Shown here piece after piece: positions 11,706 to 20,426 of a DNA stretch of 64,000 nucleotides (positions within the stretch are counted from its first letter, which is position 1; every line of letters starts with the position of its first letter). A program made the position numbers and the translations under genes. The DNA is from Ariolimax columbianus (lineage: Eukaryota; Mollusca; Gastropoda; Stylommatophora; Arionidae). The stretch spans positions 29,214,317-29,278,316 of the forward strand of contig JAVGWX010000011.1 of assembly GCA_036924085.1 (NCBI GenBank). The letters run 5' to 3'. A model generated the notes under the pieces. That model was not told the origin of the DNA. It worked only from the letters and a program-made list of their open reading frames with translations, and ran no database searches.

Positions 11706-11930
11706 CTGTCGTCGGGAGGTATGCGATTCGCCTCTAAATACTGACCACAAACAGTGTACGATCGAATCCCGCAAGTTGCATTCCTGAATTTGCCCAGATG
11801 ATATTACTTGCTCTGTGCTGAATAGTAAGGAAAAACTGCGCTGGGCATTATCCTCACTCTCCGGTCCCAAAGTACCATGGACGAGTGTAAAGAAATAAGT
11901 CAGGACAACTGGAGGTAACCTGAGAGGCAT
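11705..11930 (+). repeat. SINE-like repeat, possibly tRNA-derived
   Basis: About 11720-11740 has a TGCGATTCGCCTC stretch and 11760-11772 a GATCGAATCCCGC box, resembling Pol III A and B boxes. The body, with AACTGCGCTGG, ATCCTCACTCTCYGGTCC and GGAGGTAACCTGAGA, recurs in reverse at 17425-17525. The fit to Pol III promoter consensus is only approximate. Confidence 0.45.
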
Positions 11931-12130
11931 GCTCTCTTGGTCATCCCAGACAATTCTGAAACATGCCTAGATCATGTGAGCGTATGTTCCTTTGCCATAG
12001 TCAATCGGTCTAATCGGTATCCCGAACTCCTTTTTTCGTGACTTAGACTAGATACGACATGTACAAACTCTACTCTCTATATTAACTGCCAGAGTTTCAC
12101 AAAGGTACCTGTATATGACAAGTACATTCA

Positions 12131-12400
12131 TTAAAACCAACTAGAATTTCGGGGAGATGTTCTTTTGTGCCGACATAGTGACCCCAGATTTGTCATAGCC
12201 GTTATAGTCACCGCTGTTCTTACCTGGATCTCAGTTCTCAAACCTTCCAAACCCATCAGTGATATCAGATATTTAAACTGTTTAACAATTTGCAATAGAT
12301 CGCCTTTCATAGCAATCGCAATTGTTAGGCCCTCTGAGACGTTGAACATGATTTTACTGTTATCTGCACTAATTTCCATTTAAAACAGTTGAGCGCCATT
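12131..12400 (-). pseudogene. LINE RT fragment (post-YADD region)
   Basis: The minus-strand frame carries MEISADNSKIMFN, then VKQFKYLISLMG and RTEIQVRTAVTITAMTNLGS. This is the segment after the catalytic motif in an endonuclease-RT LINE (NxxKTxxM ... FKYLGSLI ... EIxxRIxxA). It is an isolated fragment with no catalytic motif. Confidence 0.7.
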
Positions 12401-12730
12401 ATCAAGGTTGGAGATGAGATGAGGCAAGCTCTAGCTCCGTTCCAGCCAGCCCGGTAATGTCTACATCGCAATATGTATATATATAATTGGCATGGACTTA
12501 TAACCCGTAAACTGATGTCTCCTGTTTTGATTCCGAGACATGTTAAGGCCAGGGATTGAGTTGCACCTCTCCATAGCACAAAGCCCGGGATGAAATATAT
12601 AATTTATGTGTTGCCCATACAGTTACATAATGGTCCCTCTATCGGTCAGCCTTGTTTGCTTCAAGGGAAAGGTGCACGCGCTACACATACACAATAATAA
12701 CACCAGACACGTGACAAGCACATACGTTAC

Positions 12731-12891
12731 CTGACTAGTGCTGTAACTGAATACAACAGGTCAAAGACTGAGAGAGAAATGAGCAAGATGTTGGTGCTGT
12801 CTTTCCCAATCCCATGACGTCTCAGGACGATCACGTTGATCGTGTTACCAACGATACCGAACACAGCGGTGACGTTTATCGGGAAACAGTT
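12731..12891 (-). pseudogene. Orphan GPCR exon 1 fragment (TM1-TM2) with splice donor
   Basis: 53 open codons on the minus strand encode the same TM1-TM2 block as the GPCR exon at 30246-30520 (AVFGIVGNTINVIVLRRHG, then LLISLSVFDLLYS), with only two amino-acid changes. The splice donor CAG/GTAACG and about 45 bp of the following intron (12686-12730) also match, so this is a DNA-level copy, not a retrocopy. Similarity stops abruptly at 12891, so the start codon and N-terminus are missing. I find no matching exon 2 nearby. Confidence 0.85.
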
Positions 12892-12934
12892 CAAACCACG
12901 GCAGAGACTGGGATTTTATTACGTAAATCAGTTT

Positions 12935-13190
12935 TGAAAAAAAAAATGACATGATCGGTGAGTATTAGATCAGACACCCATGTGAACAGTCGTACGCGTT
13001 AAAAATCCCGTCTTTTAGAAACATAAAAGAGCGCATCAATGGCCGCTGATCGGGGACAATTCAAGTTAAAAATCTATTCAAATTATTCAAGGCATTCTCT
13101 CCCCTAACATGGAATATTTTACAAAAAGGGAAATGTGTGGCTCAAACATCAGTTCTTTGTTATGTTGTCAGCGGAGCGGCACAGAATGCG
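12935..13190. repeat. Dispersed repeat R1, copy 2
   Basis: Similar to 1545-1815; it ends at GGAGCGGCACAGA, where a LINE fragment begins. Confidence 0.5.
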
Positions 13191-13440
13191 CCTGGCAGGC
13201 TGCGGGTCCACCATGCTCTAATTTACTCGATCGCCATCACAGTCCACAAAAACGGGGCTGCCTTCAACTCGAGTATCACAAGAATAACCGCCGTGACATA
13301 CGCCAGACTACAAGCAGACCTATTGGATTCAGTCATCTTATCAGCGCTATGTTATGGAAGTGAAACCTGGTCTCTGACAAAAACCACTGAGAACCAGCTT
13401 GTTAGTGGAAGTTCACAAGCTTGCATTCTCACGAGATGAC
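13190..13440 (+). pseudogene. LINE RT thumb fragment
   Basis: The frame has LLDSVILSALCYGSETWSLT followed by TKTTENQL, the region after RT motif E in endonuclease-RT LINEs (usual consensus LxDSTVLPALLYGSETWxL). No catalytic motif is present and the frame ends at a TGA at 13437-13439. Confidence 0.75.
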
Positions 13441-13610
13441 ACAACCAACGTATTTTGTGCCCGACAATGTATTCTCCAGAAAGACGTAGTGCCGACCATA
13501 CGAGGTATGTCTTCGTTCCGCATTCTGTTTTCTTGATAACACTGATAACCTTCTTCAAACACTCACATTTCACACGTCGAAATTCTGCTCTCACGTGTCC
13601 TGGACAGAGG

Positions 13611-13877
13611 TCATGTTTGGTACTGGCAGCACATCGGTATCATAAATATAATGTTTATCAGGTGTAGCTTTCTTGTCAAGCTAATGCTCGGGTGTCTAAG
13701 CAGTGACAACAATTGATAAGTCTGCCCAGATGTTTTGTCACACCCATTCTCTATGTCCCTGTAGTGCCATCCCACCTGCCAACAAATCCTGCCCAAATAC
13801 TTGACCACGTGGATCTGTTGAAGAACAATATTGTTTACAATTATGTTGAGTGACCCAGATGTTCTGCTCATCTTCAT
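13611..13877 (-). pseudogene. LINE RT fragment (post-catalytic)
   Basis: The minus frame reads LQQIHVVKYLGRICWQ, then YRDIENGCDKT and ISLTRKLHLI. It matches the YLGsxi ... EI..RI..A ... l..k.KL block of LINE RTs. It belongs to a different fragment from 13190-13440 because the strand is opposite. Confidence 0.6.
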
Positions 13878-14332
13878 AGTTTATGTTTTCTTGTCCTTAA
13901 TTTCAACATTGAATTTAGCACAAGGAGTCGAAAACGCGTGTTGCTAGGATTCTGCAGTTTATTTCTGTCGCAGTACATCAGTCACTGATCATCTGCAAAG
14001 AGTATTACTTGAAAAGTAATAGCTACAAAAATTAGCACAACATATTTTATTGGCAGGATTAATAAAAGAAAGATTTACACCAAACATGCATAAATCAGTA
14101 TGAAATGCTACAACTTATGAGGAAGAAATAACAATTACGCCGCTTGTTGACACCAATGTGAAAGTTGTGCAAATATCAGTCTGAGAGTATATACATATAT
14201 ATTTATATATAGTAGCCCGTTTTTGTCATGACTGATATTACTAGGAGTGATCAATAAAAAAGATATAATTAGCTTATGTACTTGTCTTTCTCCTTGAGAT
14301 GTCGTCTGTTCTCTTCTCTATGTTGCAAGAGT
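13878..14332. other. No recognised gene
   Basis: AT-rich, with a TATA-rich patch near 14185-14212. I see nothing coding. Confidence 0.5.
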
Positions 14333-15885
14333 GTCTCTTCACCTGTTGTTCCGGTCGACCACCTGTTGTTCCGTCCCACCACCTGTTGTTCCGGCCCACC
14401 ACCTGTTGTTCCGTCCCACCACCTGTTACACCGGCCCATCACCTGTTGTTCCGGCCCACCACCTGTTGTTCCGGCCCACCACCTATTGTTCCCGAGCACC
14501 ACCTGTTGTAGCGACCCATCACCTGTTGTTCCGGCCCACCACCTGTTGTTCCGGCCCACCACCTATTGTTCCCGCGCACCACCTGTTGTAGCGACCCATC
14601 ACCTGTTGTTCCCGTCGACCATCTGTTGTTCCCGTCGACCACCTGATATTCTCGCCCACCATCTATTGTTCCCGTCGACCACCTGTTGTTCCCATCGACC
14701 ACCTGTTGTTCCCGTCGACCACCTATTGTTCCCGTCGACCACCTGTTGTTCCCGTCGACCACCTGTTCTTTCCGCCCACCACCTGTTGTTCCCGTCGACC
14801 ACCTGTTGTTCCCGTCGACGACCTGTTCCTCCCGTCGACAACCTGTTGTTCCCATCGACCACCTGTTGTTCCCATCGACCACCTGTTGTTCCCGTCGACG
14901 ACCTGTTCCTCCCGTCGACAACCTGTTGTTCCCATCGACCACCTGTTGTTCCCGCTCACCACCTGTTGTTTCCGTAGACTACCTGTTACTCCCGTCGACC
15001 ACCTGTTGTTCTCATCGACAACCTGTTGTTCCCGTGGACCACCTGTTGTTCCTGCCCACCACCTGTTATTCCCGCCCACCACCTGTTGTTCCCACCCACC
15101 AGATGTTCCCGCTCACCACCTGTTGTTCCCTCCCACCACATGTTGTTCCCGCCCACCACCTGTTGTTCCCGTGGACCACCTGTTACTCCCGTCGACCACC
15201 TGTTGTTACCATTGATCACCTGTTGTTCACGCCCACCACCTGTTGTTCCCATTGACCACCTGTTGTTCCCGTCAACCACCTGTTGTTTACGTCAACCACC
15301 TGTTGTTTAGTCAACCACCTGTTGTTCCGGTCAACCACCTGTTGTTCCCGTCGACTACCTGTTACTCCCATCGACCACCTGTTGTTCCCATCGACCACCT
15401 GTTGTTCTCGTCGACCACCTGTTGTTCCCATCGACCACCTGTTGTTCCCGTCGACCACCTGTTGTTCCCATCGACCACCTGTTGTTCCCGTCGACCACCT
15501 GTTGTTCCCGTCGACCACCTGTTGTTCCCATCGACCACCTGTTGTTCCCATCGACCACCTGTTGTTCCCATCGACCACCTGTTGTTCCCATCGACCACCT
15601 GTTGTTCTCGTCGACCACCTGTTGTTCCCATCGACCACCTGTTGTTCTCGTCGACCACCTGTTGTTCCCATCGACCACCTGTTGTTCCCGTCGACCACCT
15701 GTTGTTCCCATCGACCACCTGTTGTTCCCGTCGACCACCTGTTGTTCCCGTCGACCACCTGTTGTTCCCATCGACCACCTGTTGTTCCCGTCGACCACCT
15801 GTTGTTCCCATCGACCACCTGTTACTCCCATTGACCACCTGTTGTTCTTGTCGACCACCCGTTGTTTCCCGTCGACCACCTGATC
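14333..15885. repeat. Minisatellite, 20-bp unit, about 77 copies, E-box rich
   Basis: The unit is CCACCTGTTGTTCCCRTCGA. Early units are variable (CGGCCCACC, TGTAGCG, CGCTCACC). From about 15360 they are nearly perfect and differ mainly by GTCGACC versus ATCGACC. Almost every unit contains CACCTG (an E-box core) and many contain GTCGAC. The 20-bp period cycles all three frames and is free of stops on both strands, which creates long spurious frames of up to 233 codons. Confidence 0.97.
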
Positions 15886-15904
15886 ATCCAGTTGTATCTA
15901 TATG

Positions 15905-16620
15905 GCATTGCTCTGCTGTAGCCTGATATCGAAGACCACCACGGAGAGGTGCAGAAGGAACTTTGCAGCTATGGATCGTTGGCCCTGACGCTAGCAGTAA
16001 GCTATGGATCGTTGGCCCTGACGCTAGCAGTAGGCTATGGATCGCTGGCCCTGACGCTAGCTGTAAGGTATGGATCGTTGGCCCGGACGCTAGCAGTAAG
16101 GTATGGATCGTTGGCCCTGACGCTAGCAGTAAGGTATGGATCGTTGGCCCTGACGCTAGCAGTAAGGTATGGATCGTTGGCCCTGACGCTAGCAGTAAGG
16201 TATGGATCGTTGGCCCTGACGCTAGCAGTAATGTATGGATCGCTGGCCCTGACGCTAGCAGTAAGGTATTGATCGTTGGCCCTGACGCTAGCAGTAAGGT
16301 ATGGATCGTTGGCCCTGACGCTAGCAGTAAGGTATGGATCGTTGGCCCTGACGCTAGCAGTAAGCTATGGATCGCTGGCCCTGACGCTAGCTGTTAGGTA
16401 TGGATCGCTGGCCCTGACGCTAGCTGTAAGGTATGGATCATTGGCCTGGAAGCTAGCAGTAAGGTATGGATCGTTGGCCCTGACGCTAGCAGTAAGGTAT
16501 GGATCGCTTATCAATGCAACTCATTCACTGTTCAGCATCTTGATCCCAGTGCTGGGTTCATTATTCCGACAATCCAATCGCCAGACGGAAATAAATGTGG
16601 TATGTGAGTCAAATGGAAAC
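15905..16620 (+). pseudogene. Exon-like segment expanded by an 11-codon repeat
   Basis: Both flanks of the 33-bp array match the single-copy exon-like segment on the minus strand at 60266-60480. Left flank: CTGATATCGAAGACCACCACGG-like, then GTGCAGAAGG. Right flank: CAGCATCTTGATCC. The frame reads CSYGSLALTLAV repeated, then YGSLINATHSLFSILIP and VLGSL. A donor-like ATAAATGTG/GTATGT follows at about 16596, parallel to AAATGT/GTAAGT in the single-copy version. One unit has a TGA (16270-16272). I do not recognise the protein family; the hydrophobic stretch suggests a membrane segment. Confidence 0.5.
15967..16505. repeat. Minisatellite, 33-bp unit, about 16 copies
   Basis: The unit is GGTATGGATCGTTGGCCCTG plus ACGCTAGCAGTAA, 11 codons long (YGSLALTLAVR in the exon frame). 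Variants are GCTGG for GTTGG and AGCTGT for AGCAGT. All but one unit are open in that frame. Confidence 0.96.
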
Positions 16621-16740
16621 TTCGACAATGAAAATAGTTGAATACTGATTATTCTCTTTTGTAACTGGATATTTTTTTTAATTTGTAGTCAACCACCGAC
16701 GTTCAATGCGTGGTAAGTACTCCTCTATAGGCATATTGAG

Positions 16741-17300
16741 GAGCCTACATTGACCTTCGGTTGGCCTTTGATTATGTGCACAGACACTCTGTGGAAGGCC
16801 CTACAATGCGTGGGTATCCCAGGCACCATGCGGACCTTAATTGAGGAGCGCCACAGTCACACCTTGTGGAAGGCCCTACAATGCGTAGGTATCCCAGGCA
16901 CCATGCTGACCCTAATTGAGGAGCTCCACAGTCACACTTTGTGGAAGGCCCTACAATGCGTGGGTATCCCAGGCACCATGCTGACCCTAATTGAGGAGCT
17001 CCACAGTCACACCAGCGCAAAAATGATGATCTGGCGGAATCTCACAGAGGAGATCTCTACCTGATCCAGCGCCCGACAGGCCTGTCTTCTCGCCCCCTGC
17101 ATTTTTCTGCTCACCATGAACTGGTTCCTCACACAGTCTTCTGCAAACAACCGAGGGGTCCTTGTTGGCGACTCCCGTGTAACCGATCTCGCCTTCGCTT
17201 ATGACTTTGTCATAACCGGCCATGGTTCTCAGGATCTGCTAGGCCCTCTAGAGGCACTGGATTGATCGGCTACTAACCTAGGCTTGCACATCTAGTTGAC
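16741..17300 (+). pseudogene. LINE RT fragment with internal 75-bp triplication
   Basis: Reads YIDLRLAFDYVHR (RT motif A with catalytic Asp), then three copies of LWKALQCVGIPGTM plus LTLIEELHSHT, then LTEEIST, then a C-rich LLAP/FLLTMNWFLTQS block (motif B region) and a degenerate catalytic motif where YADD reads FAYD (about 17196-17207), followed by NLGLHI. The order is that of an endonuclease-RT LINE. A frameshift lies near 16785. It is 5'- and 3'-truncated. Confidence 0.8.
16790..17014. repeat. 75-bp tandem triplication within the LINE
   Basis: TGTGGAAGGCCCTACAATGC starts at 16790, 16865 and 16940, exactly 75 bp apart. The 25-codon unit stays in frame. Copies 2 and 3 are most alike. Confidence 0.95.
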
Positions 17301-17424
17301 ACGGGGAGTTCTGTTGTTTATAGGCAAATCATACGCATCTAATCGCGATGAAGGGAAACAGTGGGCGATCGAATACCGCAAATTTCAAGCGACACCTGGT
17401 CTAAAGATTGATGGAGACGAGACT

Positions 17425-17525
17425 GCCTGCATTCTGAGTTACCTCTAGTTTTCTTATGTCTTGCCCCTGGTCCAAGGTAGTTCTGGACCAGAGAGTGAGG
17501 TTGATAACCAGCGCAGTTACTTCGT
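17425..17525 (-). repeat. SINE-like repeat, reverse copy
   Basis: The reverse complement carries AACTGCGCTGG, ATCAACCTCACTCTCTGGTC and AACTAGAGGTAACTCAGAATG, collinear with 11830-11925. Confidence 0.45.
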
Positions 17526-17602
17526 CACTATAATTCTAATACATCGCAAATGGCGTCATCAAGACACGACTGTGTGATGCTGTCGTCTCCCATGTCCGAT
17601 TG

Positions 17603-17870
17603 GGAGCTAACTAGAGGCATCCACATAAGAGGTGAGAGACGGGATGGTTGGGCAACTAACTAGAGACATTCACATAAGATATGAGCGACAGGATGGTTGG
17701 CAACTAGCTAGAGACATTGAAAATAAAAGTGAGAGTCACACAGGATGGCTTGACAACTAACTAGAGCCTTTAAAATAAGAAAGAGTTAGTATGGCTGGTC
17801 AACTAACTAAAGCCATCGAAATAAGAAGTGAGAGTCAGACAAGATGGCTGGTCAACTAACTAGAACCATG
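17603..17870. repeat. Minisatellite, about 50-bp unit, 6 degenerate copies
   Basis: CAACTAACTAGAG recurs at about 17605, 17654, 17702, 17753, 17800 and 17853, followed by ACATTNANATAAGA and AGTGAGAG...GATGGYTGG. Unit lengths vary from 47 to 53 bp. Confidence 0.85.
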
Positions 17871-17887
17871 TTCTTGTCATCCAATAA

Positions 17888-18469
17888 TTGCTTCCTTGCC
17901 ATCTAACTTTTCTCGTATTATCATGCTGTCTTTTTCCTCTATGTTTGTCCTATTTTTATTCTTGCCTGTTTCGATTTCCAATTTACCTCTGTTGTCGATA
18001 CTTGATGGACGACCTTGACCATTACCCATGGGTATCTTCTAGACGTTTTTCACTGATGTCTTTATTCATATTCATAGGCGTCTCAGTCCTTGCAGACCAT
18101 GGGCGTGGCACACTGGGAGCAACCTCTCATGACGCAAGCGTGAGCGCTGAATATGTAGACCGTGGGCTGCCCAAACTGCAGTATCCCCCTCTTGGCCTCG
18201 CTGGTGTAATTCAAAGGAATGCAAAGCATCACAGTTTGGCACCATCTCAGCTGCAGGAGCTGCCGGAATGTGTTTGCAATTTTGAAACCATCCGCCTTAG
18301 GTGCTACCACTCCGGATTTTCTGTCTGGTTTTATTCCCGTAGCCCTACCCTCTCCCGAGGTTTCCATAAGACAGTGGATTCGTTGCCCGCAGATGCTAGT
18401 TACTCGAGACATCTCAAACTGTTTAAGTCCCAAGACTTGCCAGCTCTCCATGGAACGTGTGGGCTTAAA
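17888..18469 (+). CDS. Uncharacterised open frame, truncated by the assembly gap
   Basis: A frame open from 17888 to the gap. The first ~35 residues are hydrophobic and Cys/Phe/Leu-rich, like a signal peptide or membrane segment; the remainder is mixed. The full version in the duplicate ends at 57854. I recognise no domain. Overlapping open frames exist in the other phases and on the other strand, and a minisatellite ends directly upstream, so this may be chance. Confidence 0.2.
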
Positions 18470-18569
18470 NNNNNNNNNNNNNNNNNNNNNNNNNNNNNNN
18501 NNNNNNNNNNNNNNNNNNNNNNNNNNNNNNNNNNNNNNNNNNNNNNNNNNNNNNNNNNNNNNNNNNNNN
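18470..18569. other. Assembly gap, 100 N
   Basis: Exactly 100 N, the conventional arbitrary gap size. The left contig ends at the base equivalent to 57755, nine bases before a C13 run (57765-57777) in the duplicate. Confidence 0.99.
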
Positions 18570-19384
18570 TAATAGCGAGAGTGACATTCCACTTCCGGAA
18601 CGACAGCAAAGACTATCTGATAGGGAGGAACGAATGCGGCAGCAAACGAGTGAGTCATCGAAAGGAGGCGATGACAGCACACAGGAATCCTGGCCGAGCA
18701 TGGGTTAAGAATCCCCAGATTCAGACTTCAGCATTCCACATGCCGCTCTAAGGAAAACGAAGAAAAGGGAAAGACAGGTTAACCCCAGCCAGGACAGCGA
18801 ACCAGTCATCAAAGCAAAGATGAAAAGATCCCAGTTCGAGATACGCCAACGGTCGAACAAAAAAAGACCATGGATAAAATAGACCGGCCATCTGCAATAG
18901 TGGGTTTCCCCGGGCAAATAGTCCTGGGAAACACAGACGCGTATGCCAAGGAATGTATAATAGTGGCGTTTCTGACGGTAATCAAAGACATGTAAAAGAA
19001 GTTACACGGAGATTTGAATAATTAGGGGGTAAGGTAGAGGTTGAGGAATGACCAGATGTTAAAAATTTCTTTGAATTCGTTGTGTCAAGTACACGCCAGA
19101 CAATGAGCGTACCACGGACGGTCAGTCTGAAGCTAGACTGACCGAGATCAAAGGGACATTTCCGACCAGAGAAACGGACAAGAGACGCAGGGTAAACACG
19201 TGGACGCGATGTTTTGGTCAAAATCTGACCAGGTAGCTTTGATGCGGGGAATTTGGGGAAACAGCGGTGAATTAGTTAGATCACAACACTCGTTTTTGAT
19301 TCCTCGTGACAAAGAAGGCCAGAAGTTAAAGGGGCTATCCAACTTTAACAAAGACTGCATCCTGGACGTGTAGGGTTACATCAT
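18570..19384 (+). other. Start of second contig; polar, broken coding-like sequence
   Basis: The plus frames hold short charged stretches (PERQQRLSDREERMRQQTSE, KMKRSQFEIRQRSNKKRPW, GQIVLGNTDAYAKECIIVAF), interrupted by stops. The composition resembles the ORF1 (nucleic-acid-binding) protein of LINEs, but I cannot identify a zinc knuckle or RRM. The family is not identified. Confidence 0.25.
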
Positions 19385-20110
19385 GACATAATTCTACATG
19401 TGGACGATTCGGTTTTTGACTTTTGACTCAGACATAGTTTAGTATCTGATTAAGTTACAACTAAGTCATAGTTTAGTGACATAGTTTAGTATCTGATTAA
19501 GTTATAACTTAGTCATAGCTTAGTGATATAGTTTAGAACTTAGTCATAGTTAGTATCTTATATACCTTATAAAGGGGGCATTAACAGGTGCTCATCTGTG
19601 GGGCACGAGCAGGAGTGAAGGTTGATGGCACTTGATCATGTTTATGTGTGCAAATATTTTGACATTTATATTTTGACAATCGTATTACTTGCACTTTAAT
19701 TGATTGTTGTTGAGTTGTTTAAACATGATTATGTGTCCTGACATAAGTATCAAGGTGTGATACTTACGGGCTGAAATACTGATATCATGAGTATGCGTGC
19801 AAATATTTTGACATTTGTATTTGGTGTTTGGGTTTTGACTAATGGTATTACTTGCATTTTTAGTGGGTTGTATGGTCGACATAGTATGCATGGCATTTTT
19901 CTTTAGTTTGTTGTTGTTTTGTTGTTTAAACATGATTACATATCCTGACAGTATCAAAGTGTGATACTTGCTGACTGAAATATTGATATCATGAGTATGC
20001 GTGCAAATATTTTGACAGTTGTATTTGGCTTTGGGTTTCGACATTGTATGCTTTATACTTGTCTTTAATTTGTTGTTTTTTGTTGTTGTTGTTGAATCAT
20101 CATGTTTACA
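19385..20110. repeat. Imperfect tandem repeats (54 bp, then 149-204 bp)
   Basis: AGTTTAGTATCTGATTAAGT occurs at about 19436 and 19490 with decayed extra copies. Then GTGCAAATATTTTGACA recurs at about 19649, 19798 and 20002, each followed by TTTG(G)GTTT, TTGTTGTT and TGATACTT blocks. Confidence 0.75.
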
Positions 20111-20111
20111 G

Positions 20112-20261
20112 GTATTTGATACAGGTTATATAGGTGATCTACAGAGCAGTATATCTCATCCAGACTGTAGGCCCCCGCAAGCACAGGTCACCACGAGTTC
20201 CAGAATAACAACTAGCATGTGGGACACTCAGCTGGACGACTTAATCGGAGATACATCATAA
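20112..20261 (+). CDS. Candidate 3'-terminal exon of an unknown gene
   Basis: A pyrimidine/TTG-rich stretch ends in CATGTTTACAG at 20111, a plausible splice acceptor. The frame then reads VFDTGYIGDLQSSISHPDCR and on to a terminus containing WDTQLDDLIGDTS before a TAA at 20259-20261. The last 12 codons recur after the LINE at 23289-23325 with a synonymous Ile change and a Gly-to-Ala change, so both copies stay open to the same stop. No upstream exon was recognised; it may start before the gap. The family is not identified. Confidence 0.35.
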   Translation, partial: VFDTGYIGDLQSSISHPDCRPPQAQVTTSSRITTSMWDTQLDDLIGDTS

Positions 20262-20421
20262 CAAGACATATTGTTATTTTATCACATGTATGTGGAGTCT
20301 TTGCAGAGAAGACTATATTGATCAGAAGTTGTAATATTGACTATGACATATGTTGTCAAATATCGTTTTTGTGGGAAACATAAAGAATTTTCCTGTTTTT
20401 TTGAGAGAGGATAGCTGTCAA
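20222..20421. repeat. Long direct repeat flanking the LINE, left copy
   Basis: Begins GGACACTCAGCTGGACGACT and ends AGCTGTCAAGAAG; pairs with 23287-23485. The two copies differ at about a dozen positions. The LINE lies exactly between them, its (GAA)n tail abutting the right copy. Confidence 0.85.
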
Positions 20422-20426
20422 GAAGC

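Noticed and set aside
11469..11930. 153-codon His/Thr-rich frame and Val/Cys-rich frames
   Set aside because: Read through the TG microsatellite.
14276..15926. Overlapping long frames on both strands (up to 233 codons), rich in Pro/Cys/Ser or Gly/Asn/Thr
   Set aside because: Products of a stop-free 20-bp tandem repeat read in all frames; no start context, domain or splice structure.
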